Source of the DNA: Uranotaenia lowii
Lineage: Eukaryota > Arthropoda > Insecta > Diptera > Culicidae
Direction: 5' to 3'
Assembly: GCF_029784155.1 (NCBI RefSeq)
Contig: NC_073691.1
Span: 56,059,217-56,123,216 of the forward strand
Length of the DNA: 64,000 nucleotides
The position numbers and the translations under genes were made by a program. How positions within the stretch are numbered: position 1 is the first letter of the stretch; every line of letters starts with the position of its first letter. Below are positions 46,083 to 55,690 of this stretch, piece by piece. The notes below the pieces were generated by a model. It was not told the DNA's origin, made no database searches, and was given only the letters and a program-made list of their open reading frames with translations.

Positions 46083-46205
46083 TAGACCGCTACAAGCTTT
46101 TTATGGAAATTTCAAATTCTTAAATTTAACACCTTCCATGACTTTTTTTTGGTTGTTTTTGCTGCCATAAATAGCAATAAAAATGTTGGAAGAGATCCAT
46201 CTAGT
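46083..46205. repeat. Terminal fragment of the 22793-23616 TIR family
   Basis: TAGACCGCTACAAGCTTTTT and the following ATGGAAATTTCAAATTC..TTTTTTGGTTGTTTTTGCTGCC match the inverse of 23500-23616. The other end of the element is absent. The surrounding 45840-46860 shows nothing else. Confidence 0.75.
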
Positions 46206-46886
46206 CCTACTATAATGGAAATAAGGAATATGACGGTGGCTTGTTCGAAAAGTGATTTTACGTGTATTGATTTCCATTTATCTCACAATCATTCAGATAA
46301 GTGACATTTTAATACAAATTTAACATTCATTGTGTTCTTTTAAAGGCATAAGTGCAATACAATTGTCAAAAACGTTGTACTGGAGTTATATTTTCATTCA
46401 TTTTTTCGATTTCCGAAGGCTTCCAACCTTATAATCAATAACTAATAGCAAGGCTTAAAGAGCTAATAAAAAAACGGAGAACCATATGATGACCATATGA
46501 TGTTGATTTTTTTTCTAGCAAAGATGCAATTTAAGGATAAAAATACTCAAGAAAGCAACCAATTGAGTCTTTCACTTTGAAAACGTCAATTCTTATTTAC
46601 CCAAAATTTTGTGTTTCCTTTATAAACAAAAAAAACCTAAAATGAGGTTTTTAAAATTTAATCATTTTGAGCCAACCGCTTAGCTTTTTACATCAATACA
46701 TAAAACAAAAATAAAATTAATTTCTTCTGCTTATGTTTAAATCGGTTTTAACATTTTTGGATATTGTAGTTCAGTTTTTCAATTCTATAGTTTATTAATT
46801 TACTGGTTAATCGCCGCGATGAATTGTTTGATGTTATCATCGACTTTTTTCGGCGAAAATAAAAACGTTCGTTTTTACTTGCCTGT

Positions 46887-46940
46887 TGGTCCAAACGTTT
46901 CGAGCTACTTTTGGCGTTTCGCTCCTCCTCAGTGGACCTT
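46887..46940 (-). other. Structured CTGANGA...GAAACGT motif at a Penelope-like 3' end
   Basis: The minus strand reads GGTCCACTGAGGAGGAGCGA, a loop, then GTAGCTCGAAACGTTTGGAC. GGTCCA pairs with TGGACC, and GAGC pairs with GCTC. CTGAGGA and GAAACGTT are left as opposing sides of an internal loop. It lies about 60 bp beyond the stop of a Penelope-like endonuclease domain, that is, in its 3' region. Confidence 0.6.
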
Positions 46941-47001
46941 AAAATTAATTTTATTAATAGTATAATTTTCCATTTTACAAGAACTAATTATCTTACTTTA
47001 T

Positions 47002-47281
47002 CTAGCGATCGTCGTACTGTTATTCGCTGTCTGTTGTTTGTTTTTGATGTTATGTTTACATTGATCTGTCAGTGTCTTGATCTTTGGTAAAATGGAGTTG
47101 TATGCTGATTTGAAGTTAATTGAATCTTTCTGTTTGTTAACAACGTCGTTGTCGCCCCTAATTTTAATGTGAAACATTTCTGCACAGATTCTGGTGTTGT
47201 ACTTCGAGACTTTTTCTAAAATTTTGGTATTTTTAAAATAAAAAACATGACCGTACTCGATACTATGTTGTGCAAGTCCGG
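47002..47281 (-). pseudogene. Penelope-like element, GIY-YIG endonuclease C-terminus
   Basis: The minus frame reads GLAQHSIEYGHVFYFKNTKI, then LEKVSKYNTRICAEMFHIKI, and later DSINFKSAYNSILPKIKTL, before a stop at 47002. The AxxHxxExGH box followed by ..R..AE..HI and YN..L is the wording of the GIY-YIG nuclease end of Penelope-like elements. The catalytic GIY and YIG strands are missing because the fragment begins downstream of them. Confidence 0.7.
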
Positions 47282-47320
47282 TTCCTCCTATTTTTTTGTT
47301 TTTTTAACATCGTTTTTTCT

Positions 47321-47680
47321 GGATTTCTGGATAAGATTGTTCGACGGGAACAGCAAAGTTTTACAACAGAGTGGTTTCCGTAGGACGAGAAAGGCCGATA
47401 CTTGGATTTTGGATCTGTAAGTCCATTTTCACACAAAATTAACACAGTGGTAGCATTAGTTGATAGAGCTTTAAAATTGTCTAATGTGAACTATAGAGAA
47501 GGAACACTAAGAACAGTACAGAATATTTTAAAGATAAATAACTATCCTCAACAACTTGTTACAAAAACTGTAAAAGAACGAACCCACAAAATGTACAACA
47601 GTCTGAGTGAAACAAAAAATGAGCCAATTACGTTCCGGTTGATCCTCAGGTGTATCTCGTCCGGATATTCAGAATTGTAG
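47321..47680 (+). pseudogene. Penelope-like reverse transcriptase fragment, inverted relative to its endonuclease
   Basis: The + strand reads TTEWFP, a TAG, then DEKGRYLDFGSVSPFSHK. Next is NTVVALVDRALKLSNVNYRE, and NNYPQQLVTKTVK before a stop at 47680. This matches the region after the RT palm in Penelope-like elements (W.RKPT..GRYLNF.S..P...K ... V.RA..LS ... NNYP). It lies head-to-head with the endonuclease fragment about 40 bp to its left. The family assignment is from recalled motif wording. Confidence 0.65.
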
Positions 47681-49965
47681 GCCAAATTACTTTTACTGAT
47701 TAAATTGTATATTTTTTGCAAATTTTGATAACTTTGCTCAACATTTTATACTAAACTTCACGATACAAAATGTCTTCGTACGAAACAAAATCAGGACTTC
47801 AAGGGCAAACATTAAGTGTGGAAAAACTTCTTAGAAATACCGAAAAAACAGAAATTTTGATTGAATTTCAACAACGATTCTACGTCCAACGTTAAAAAGA
47901 CAGACCGCACAAACTGATTTTGATTTGGTGAGAAACCTTATTCGATAAACGATGCTGGTGGTTTTTTTTAAAGTTTCCTTTTTGGTCTACTGTACATGCA
48001 TACATATTCATAACTTAATTATCAACTATTCAAACCAAACAATATTTATTGGAAAAAAAATCTTGCCGTCTTCAGAACCTTAAGGGTGACTGAGCTGGGA
48101 TAAATTTAGGGTTAAGTTAGTACAAGGTGTCTTTTTTTAATTAAAATACAGCATGTTTGAAAAGAGGCTGGATCATTCGACCAAAAGTCATGACGCCGAA
48201 AGCCATTCGGCCTAGGGTCATTCCACTATGGGGCATCTCCATGCAAACTAGTGGCCCAAAATATATCTCCGCCAATCGAAGTCCTAGAGGGTTACTGTCT
48301 TCGGCAAAGTTGCTCGGGATGTCGAATACTATCTGACCCCATTTTTTGCTAATTTAAATTAACCGTGTAACCTTTAAATCAAACCCATTTTAAAGTTCAG
48401 ACAATTACCTTTCCAACAGTGACATTACATTACATTCAGAAATTGGACCATTATTCGCTGAGAAAATGGCATTTGTTTAAAATGCATTTTTTTTTTTATA
48501 ATTTTCACAATTTTGCTAGGTCTGATGTCTGTGGCGAAATGAGTTTTCATCACAGACGGCTGAAATTTTGGGAATCTAGGTTTGAATTCTCTGGCTATCA
48601 AATGGTATACAAGACACATCATTCAAAGCAAGTAAATTTTTCGATTTTTGGCCACCACTTTCCCCATAGTGCATTCGTCCAATGGACGTTAGGACGGATG
48701 GATTATCTGGGCGAATATACCACTATTTATGCAAATTTTCATACTAAAATACTCAATGAGTGATTTTCGACAGCGTTTGCAACATAATGCGATTTGTTGG
48801 GGACACCTTTTATATGTAAAATTTAGTGAAAATTGTTTTAGAATAATTTCGTTACATATTCAATCTTACAGACGTTTCATAATAATGTTGAAGGATACCC
48901 GCTCACGAGCTAATATCGATAGATTGAGTCCAATTCGAGTTCAGTCGAGTTTTGCTTCCCAGCATATCGCTCATAGTTGGTGCTTTAAATCTTACGGTAG
49001 GTATGTCTATTGACGTGCCAGGAATTCCATTCTGGCGTTGTTGGTGTCGCCCGGAGGAGGAGGACCGCAGCGCTAACTTTCGCCAATTTCTCAGAAAACG
49101 AAACCCTTGGCGGAACCCACGGAATAGTGCAAAGGTTCACTCGCTGGATCGCTCGTTTTCACTTTCCATTCTTCAAAGCCTCGCAGCCAAACGAAATCAA
49201 AGCATTGGAAACAGCTGACCCAAATGCATGAGTCATTGAGTAAAGCATTGGGAATCTAGCCTCCACCAAGCAAGAGGAGGGTAAAAAAGGTAAACAAACC
49301 GAACCGGGGGATATCTGGAGAGGCTGTCAGCACGCGATTTGCAACCTAAAGTTATGCTTTTTTTTCTGTTGCCCTCCCGTTTCTCATATCTCAGTCGAAT
49401 GCATTGACCCCCTCCTCCTTTTCAGTGTCTGTCTGTCCCCAACCACCAATAATGAAGAAGAATGCAGCCCCGCAAATAAAATGGATTGCGTCCGCGAACG
49501 AAAAAAAAATAACCGCCCCAGAGCAAAAGGTCCACCAACCAACATCGAATCGAGAGTGAAAAGATTACATTCCTGGCACAGCTGGGAATAATGGTTCGGT
49601 TTGGTATGAAAATAAGTTACCGCAGGCTGTAGATCATTGCCATCATCCGTCTGAGGTTGGGACCTCAGTGTTTTTTTTTAAATTCAATTTCATTTCGCCG
49701 ACAAACACCCACACACGACCGGGAATCTCGTGACTTGTGTCTGGAGCAAAGCGACGAACCAACATACCATTGAGGTCTGTGAATCCGGTAATGGGTGTAC
49801 AGCACGTTCATCATGACCGCCGCATGGAGAGCAATTCTGCGCCACGAGCAAAATCAGAAGAGATAAAAAAAAATCAGATCAGCAAATCATTGTACAGGAA
49901 ACAAATTTGTATGAAGGGCTACAACCTGGAGGAAACGCTGGTTGAAAGATCAGAGTTTCGAAACT
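47681..49965. other. Intronic sequence, GC-richer at 48990-49560
   Basis: No gene is recognised. The frames at 48952-49218 and 49010-49231 overlap each other and have no motif. The balanced composition and lack of repeats near 49.0-49.6 kb set it apart from its surroundings. Confidence 0.3.
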
Positions 49966-50830
49966 GAAAATCAGAGTTCGATTTGCCCATTTGAATTAGA
50001 AATTTCTATGATGGCACTTTTAGAATAGTGGCATGATGCCAAGTATGGCCAAAATTGCAGAGATTCTTCGTGCTGCTGCAAGGACGGCAAAAGGTGCTTC
50101 TCGAGGCACTCCGATTTTAATACCTCGCCATTTACTGTGCCCTTTGTCACGAAAGGCTCGCTCCTCAGTCCGCCAGAGCAGATGGCCTGCCAAACGAGAT
50201 ATTTGGAGGCGAACTTCGACATTTACTTCTTCATTTCTTCTTAAATTTGTCGTCCACATCGAACTTGCTCTTGCCGTTGAAAAACTCCAATCCTGAAATT
50301 GGCTTAAAATCGGCTTTTTTTCGTCGTCCATCACACAGCAGCCATATTTTGTCAGCATTTTCTCACAGAGCTTCCGTGCCCGAGTTATACCCGTCGATTG
50401 TTGCTGTTAATCGCGGTTTGGGAAGTTCTGTACCTTGTAAGTATGTAGTCCAGCTCTCTTCTTTGCATTCTGAACATAGCTCTGCGACATGCCCATCCTT
50501 TTAGCAAAATCACTGCTTGAGACGTTGGGATCTGCTTTAATCATCCGCTTCACCTTCCTCCTCCGTCTTTTTTGTTCTACGGTCCAGGTTTTCTTGCAGC
50601 TCCCTTGCCGTGGTCCAACGACAACCGCTCCTGGAACCGCTTCAACACTCTGGAGACGGTTGAATGATGAATGTTCAACATTTTTGTTTGTGTTTGGATG
50701 AATTTGTTCTCTCGACTCGCGTTGAACAAATATACGACTTCGAGTTTGACTGCATGTAAACAATACACATCAATGAGAAAGTGTGCAAAATTTGGTTAAT
50801 TGTTACCCAATGGTAAAAAAAGTTGTGCAC
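49966..50830 (-). pseudogene. Second ITmD37E-like transposase, 3'-truncated
   Basis: On the minus strand the N-terminal part reads RRRKVKRMIKADPNVSSSDF and then GMSQSYVQNAKKRAGLHTYK, a helix-turn-helix region. After frame changes comes KYLVWQAICSGGLRSEPFVT, VNGEVLKSECLEKHLLPSL, and then FWPYLASCHYSK. The second catalytic Asp (FWPD in the 4864 copy) is Tyr here. Homology stops just after SCHYSK at about 50010, so the final Glu region is absent. The protein differs from the 4864 copy in its N-terminal part, so it belongs to a different subfamily. Confidence 0.75.
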
Positions 50831-51332
50831 TGTTGTTGCAATAATTTCGTATTCACCTTTTACAATTTCTCCTGTTAATTTTCACTTACAACATTGCGCA
50901 TCTTTTGTGTTGGTAACTTTGAAAAAGCTTTATTTAGGAATCGCTTTTTTTGGTGATTGAAGCTATTTTCAAAGGCTCATAATTTAACAAAATTAAGACA
51001 TTCAAACTGAGAGTTCAAAACCAAAATTTAAAAAATATTGTTTAAAACGCAGGTTTCAGTCGTGGATTAGAGTTATCTTTATTCATGTTGCGTCAGTCTT
51101 ATAATTAGATAACTACCCAATTCATTAGCGATTGCTATTGTCTCTCTCTCCACTTATCATCTTCCCTAACCGGAAAGTACTCATTCCTGAATGAGTACTT
51201 TGATACTCTTACCCAGAATATCTGGCAACACTATTGTGTTACCACGAACCCAATTTGAGTAATTTTGCTTAACCATCACCTGTCATCAGCAATCATTTAC
51301 CTATTGTTCTCGATTGCGAATTGACTCAAAGC

Positions 51333-51565
51333 ATGCGGAACCAAAACAAACTGTTCTGGTTTCGCCGACGGGTTAGCAAATTTCCTCTGCTGATTGGAAT
51401 CCGGATTGCGTTCCGAAAACCGTAAGTCTCAATAAATATAGAGTTGCTTTTTCCACACTTTAACAAGTTTATGCTTCCTTCCACAGTAAAAGGAAAGTAG
51501 CTCTGTCAAGCGATGCTGGGAAAATACTTCTGCCGGTAACACTGGTCTACTGCACTACCTACTAA
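51333..51565 (+). CDS. Possible small spliced gene (two exons, 55 residues), unknown function
   Basis: An ATG at 51333 opens MRNQNKLFWFRRRVSKFPLL. The frame meets a donor, ACC|GTAAGT, at 51422. After 65 bp comes the acceptor TTCCTTCCACAG at 51486. Joining 51333-51421 to 51487-51565 keeps the frame open through a Pro codon and on to KRKVALSSDAG, with TAA at 51565. Unspliced, the frame stops at once. The intron length is typical for insects. The protein is basic and short, with no known motif. It lies 220 bp upstream of a LINE ORF1, so it could be leader sequence of that element, and chance is not excluded. Confidence 0.3.
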
Positions 51566-51788
51566 AAATTAAAATTTTAAAAGTGATGTTTCACCGTCAA
51601 ATATACCCGAAGTAAGAATCGTTCAGGCAATAGTTTCGCTCGTCATGTGTTATTCAGTTCGAAACCGTGTTCCCGAGGAAGATAACCGAAATTAAAAATC
51701 TCGCACTTCGTCGCTGGCAACATTCAAATTTTTCAAGAGAAATGGATCTCGTCCAGTTGTATTGGTGCTATCTCTGGAAGTCATCGCT

Positions 51789-52640
51789 ATGTCAAACCTT
51801 CAGAGAACTCCACCGAGTGTCAAGTCAACACCTCCAAACTCGGATCCCCAAGAGGTGAGGTCACCCGACGCCTTAAGGTCAACACCGAAACAAACAAACG
51901 CTTGCGAACAGATGGTGAGATACCTGAAAAGTCCTAGAAAATGCTGTCTCGATGCTAATGAACCAAATTAGTGTCACAACACGATTGATGACTTGAGGAA
52001 CGATATCAACTACAAAATTGTGAAACCCGAACTAGACGAAAAACTGGAGACAGTGTCTAAGGAAATTATCTCACTAAAAGCTGAACGCTCGACGAGGTTC
52101 CGAGACAACGAATCTACTTTTCGACGTGTCTATTTCTGTGGCCCCATGCGGATAGATAGGGGAATAGAAATTAGTATCTGAAGATGATTGAAAAGTAATA
52201 GTAAATCGAAACGTAAAAGAACAAAGCACCTAGTCATTTATTTCACCGAACATAATCAACAAAAAAAAATCCCAGAATCTACTTTTCGCTCCCTGGATGA
52301 AAAAGTAGACCCTATTCATCACGGACGAAAACCTCGAAGAGTACTTTAGGCGGATCTGTTGCCAACTTGGGTACGCGCAGAGCTCTTTACCATCACTGGC
52401 TATTCAACGTATCAAACCTCGATAGTTGAAAGACGGCGATGAGAGTCTTGTTATGGTAAAGTTTGTCCTAAAAAACGTAAGAGACGATTTTTATGCAGTG
52501 AATCTACGGAATCTCGAACTGAGACTGAATCATCTTAGCGAGAAAACTAAAGGCTGCGGCGCTGCAACGGAAACAAGCTGGAAAGTGGACGTCCGTTTTT
52601 ACAAAGCAAGAAGTAGTCTACGTGAGACAATCAGCTGAAG
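51789..52640 (+). pseudogene. LINE ORF1 remnant (CR1/L2-like), split by a short insertion
   Basis: The ATG at 51789 opens MSNLQRTPPSVKSTPPNSDP. It is followed after breaks by DDLRNDINYKIVKPELDEKL, a coiled-coil-like stretch of the kind found in LINE ORF1 proteins. The reading is then interrupted by a 151-bp insertion (52124-52274). It resumes with DENLEEYFRRICCQLGYAQS and VMVKFVLKNVRDDFYAVNLR, resembling the RNA-binding part of ORF1. Several frameshifts and stops are present. The clade is inferred from the coiled coil plus the endonuclease text that follows. Confidence 0.6.
52124..52274 (+). mobile_element. Short retroposon-like insertion with 14-bp target duplication and A-tail
   Basis: GAATCTACTTTTCG occurs at 52110-52123 and again at 52275-52288, on either side of 151 bp foreign to the LINE. 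The insert contains CTGAAGATGATT, a loop, and AATCGAAACGT (52178-52214). It ends with AACAAAAAAAAATCCCA. The duplication length and A-rich tail indicate reverse-transcription-mediated insertion. The same motif marks the Penelope-like 3' end at 46887-46940. Confidence 0.75.
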
Positions 52641-52691
52641 ATACCTGCAGTAACTGTTAAAACCGAAGGAGGCCTAAGTTTTAATAAGGAC

Positions 52692-52909
52692 CCGGCAACG
52701 TTACACGTTCTGTCTATGTATCGTGTGACCAACATCTTTTAAATAAGTATTGGTGAATCTCGTTTTTGAGCTTTTTTTCCTCAGATTTAAGCTTTTTTTG
52801 ACTTGAGAGCATAGGAGATAAAAGCTCAAATCTGAAGAAAAAAGCTTAAATCTGTCAAAAAAGGGGAAATCTGAGAGATGTGCTCCATACGGCTTGAATA
52901 GCGTTGCCG
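52692..52909 (+). repeat. Short foldback element, copy 2, with CGGCAACG ends
   Basis: The left CGGCAACGTT and right AGCGTTGCCG are inverted with one mismatch. The interior matches 29339-29565 in the same orientation, including the GATTTAAGC hairpin. It sits between ORF1 and endonuclease text of the LINE. Confidence 0.7.
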
Positions 52910-52925
52910 CCGCCTGGTTTTAATA

Positions 52926-53135
52926 ATGTCTTGGCTGTCTAACAAAAACAGTGAACGCCAAAAAGAAATTGATGGGTTTACTGTGGTGCGTAATGATCGT
53001 GTGTATCGTGTTTTAATAAACAACAACGTGGTGGTAGTGCTGTTGTCTTTCATCGAAAACATCTCAACTGCAAGCAAATTTTCAACACTTTTATTTAAAG
53101 AATTTCGGAAGACAAAATTGAATGTCTGGCTTTAG
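52926..53135 (+). pseudogene. LINE endonuclease fragment following ORF1
   Basis: SWLSNKNSERQKEIDGFTVV and RNDRVYR resemble the (S)ETWL...I.GY.VVRNDR section of apurinic-type LINE endonucleases. The strand and order fit the ORF1 remnant upstream. The rest of the frame (LINNNVVVVLLSF...) is degraded. No catalytic residue can be confirmed. Confidence 0.45.
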
Positions 53136-53559
53136 AATTTAGCACAAGCGCCATCTTATTCGTATGATTCTCGAGAATGTTATCCTCTGGGGCACAGAGA
53201 GGGATAACTTTAAATAAGCAGTAGGTGACTCAGCTAAGCCTGATAGATTCCGAGGTGAACAGGTTCGCAGCGGAATCGGCGATGGCCGTACGGAAAGTGA
53301 CTTGATGGAAACTGTTTTTATCCTGGGGAAATAAAACACACGCGACTTGTGTAGAGCTAACTAAGAACTAAACCATCCGTTGGCGCACGACAGTGTAGCC
53401 AAACGAGACGAACACGCTAATCATATTTCAGCGACAAGGGGAGCACAGTAGCACATAATCTAACAAAGCCGACATCTCTTGTGCGATCAGGTGGCAGATA
53501 AATATATAGTACGTACACAAAAAGTTTCTGGGCGCCAAGATCAATGCGGGTTCACACAA

Positions 53560-53745
53560 GTGAGATGCAGATCTCACCATGAATTTACTTCGATGAGCAA
53601 CGCTTGGATATCCGACTTAACGGCCATAAACATTCCGCCACCGCTGGGCTTCTTGCTAGTACGGGGGTTACGGGTCAATTTGACTTGACAGAGAACGGCC
53701 ATTCAGTCATGTTTCCTTGAAAACGACGACGTCGAAGTAGCAACA
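53560..53745 (-). pseudogene. Endonuclease fragment of another LINE
   Basis: On the minus strand YFDVVVFKET is followed by TGA and LNGRSLSSQ. In a shifted frame TSKKPSGGGMFMAVKSDIQA follows. This corresponds to the YDVI.LTETWL ... RGGGV.IAV section of LINE endonucleases, with the catalytic Glu of KET kept and Trp replaced by a stop. The neighbouring minus frame 53139-53339 and the stretch 53140-54010 show no further motif. Confidence 0.45.
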
Positions 53746-54010
53746 TGTACGATTGGAGCCTCTAGTAAAGCTACCTAACCTAAAGGTCCAGCATTGATTG
53801 TCCGACGCAGGGCTTCGATTAAAATGGTCTCCACTGCTGGCGTTCCGGAGCCAGCGTCTTCACTTGCTGTCATCCAAGGTTTTTGTCAACTGGGCGGAAT
53901 TCAGTGGCTAGACTGGCCTGCCTTTTCTTCGATGTCCTTCTGGATTCCATTCAAGCGCCTCACTGTTAATCTCGTTCTCATGTTTTTGCAACGTGTGCCC
54001 AATTTCTATT

Positions 54011-54059
54011 TCTTCTACGCCAAGGTTCATGAGATCGAATCCCGGTCATGGCATACATA
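54011..54059 (+). mobile_element. SINE copy 2, left part
   Basis: TTCTACGCCAAGG and GAGATCGAATCCCGGTCATG match the box-B side of the SINE at 27050-27281. The copy is cut at CATACATA by a TIR element and resumes at 54876. Box A is not preserved. Confidence 0.75.
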
Positions 54060-54875
54060 GGGTAGATACTCTAGATTTCGACAGGAGCTAGTTTTCGACA
54101 AATTTTTGATGAAAGGCTTATCTTTCTATTTGGTGGCTCAAGCTATCTATGTTCATATTTTTGAAATTTTTGTTCTCCAAGTTAAGTAAACGTTGAATAT
54201 AAAAATTCTTATAAATAAGTTGTTTAATAGCAGTAAATCAACAATTGAAAAGTAACATTCTTAATCACCTGTAAAATTCAATGCTATAGACCAAAAAAGA
54301 GTGATTTTGAATCAAGAAAAAACTCCCCTTTTATTCGATTGAAAGAAACATAAAAGGAATCAATGGATAGATAAGGTTCTGAAATCAATCTTTTCGGTAA
54401 TTTATTTCATATTTTTGCTATAATTTTAAGAAAATTCAACTGTTTTTTGAGCTGTCGAAAACTAGCGTTGAAAATTCACCTAATAATCTATTTTTCGACA
54501 CCCATCTTCCTGGGTATGTTTATACTGTTTCCATGGTGTAAAAAACGCCGTGAAGTAGACAAGCAATCCATTATGCAAAAATTCTTATTCCTGTGCTAAC
54601 AAAGGAGGTGAAAATGTTCTTGTCGAAAACTAAAACTTTTTGTGTCGAAAACTAAAATTGAATGTCGAAAACTGGATCATCGAAAGGTTTAAGTAAAAGG
54701 ATAATAAAAACTTTGTCTTTAAACTTTCGATCAATAAAAAAGGTAGCGAATGAAGAAAAAAGTCTGATTCATAGAACCAATCATATTTGAGATGAAAAAC
54801 TGAAGTCATTTAATATATTGACATGGTTTTTCTGACAAAACAAGCAAAAACTGTCGAAATCTAGGTATTTTACCC
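54060..54875. mobile_element. TIR element (816 bp) inserted at TA inside a SINE
   Basis: GGGTAGATACTCTAGATTTC and the inverse of the right end, GGGTAAAATACCTAGATTTC, match at 20 of 25 positions, both ending in GACAG. The unsplit SINE at 27 kb reads CATACA-TA-GTACAC. Here TA is present at 54058-54059 and 54876-54877. The interior repeats GTCGAAAACTA in both orientations at least five times. No protein is coded. Probably Tc1/mariner-like. Confidence 0.9.
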
Positions 54876-55028
54876 TAGTACACTTTCTGTGGTCTAGTGG
54901 TTTTAGCATTTGTAAGATGCTAGCCATCACAACTTCGAAAGATGTGCGCTTAGAGTTAAGGAAAGAAGATCTTTTCAAAGAAACATGAAGTTTCACTGAG
55001 ATCCTATGTGTGTGTGCTCGTTTAAAAA
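54876..55028 (+). mobile_element. SINE copy 2, right part
   Basis: GTACACTTTCTGTGGTCTAG, TTTTAGCATTTGTAAGATGC, GATGTGCGCTTAGAGTTA and GAGATCCTATGTGTG follow the body and tail of the SINE at 27 kb. The end is an A8-9 tract at about 55020-55030. Confidence 0.8.
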
Positions 55029-55029
55029 A

Positions 55030-55690
55030 AAACCACGAAATTGGAACGGTTTTCTGTGTTGACTTCCATCGACTTGGTCTTTCTGACATTGATTTTGAGA
55101 CCTGCTGCCTTGGAGCTTTCGGGGAGGTCGTCGAGTTTGCTCTGCATGTCTTGTTGTCTTTGGGCGAGCAAAGCAATATCGTTAGCCAGTTCAAGGTTAT
55201 TCAGTTGCTCTATTGTTGAAGGATTCCACGGCAATCCTCGGTTTGGTGCACAGTCGATCGATCCAGTCAGAATCTCGTCCATTACGATTAGAAAAAGCAG
55301 CGGTGATAAGATACATCCCTGTCTCACTCCATCAGTTACCGGGATTGGTTCGGACAAGACACCGTCGTGCAAGACCTTGTACGAAAATGCCTCGTATTGT
55401 GCTTCGATGAGATGGACTAGTTTCTCTGGGACACCTTTTCATGGTTAAGTCGGTCGAATGCTTTTTTCAAAATCAACGAACACCAGCAGAAAAGAGTCCT
55501 GGAATTCATTGATTTTTTCCAGTATTATTCGAAGCGCTGTGATGTGGTCCACACATGATCGTCCGGATCGGAATCCAGCTTGTTGCCTTTGGAGTGTAGC
55601 GTCGATTTTCTCCTGGATCCTGTTCAGGATCATTTTGCAGAGTACTTTGAGAGTTGTACAGATTACCACACAGGGCAATGTTTGAAGTAT
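55030..55690 (-). pseudogene. RTE-like reverse transcriptase fragment with lost catalytic Asp
   Basis: The minus strand reads CTTLKVLCKMILNRIQEKID, then QQAGFRSGRSCVDHITALRI and LLVFVDFEKS, with the first Asp. A deletion and frameshift lead to VLHDGVLSEPIPVTDGVRQG, then LSPLLFLIVMDEILTG, and then LELANDIALLAQ. The usual ADD box reads A-N-D, so the second catalytic site is damaged. AAGLKINVRKTKSMEVNT closes the palm. The wording fits RTE-related LINEs; the clade is inferred. Confidence 0.75.
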
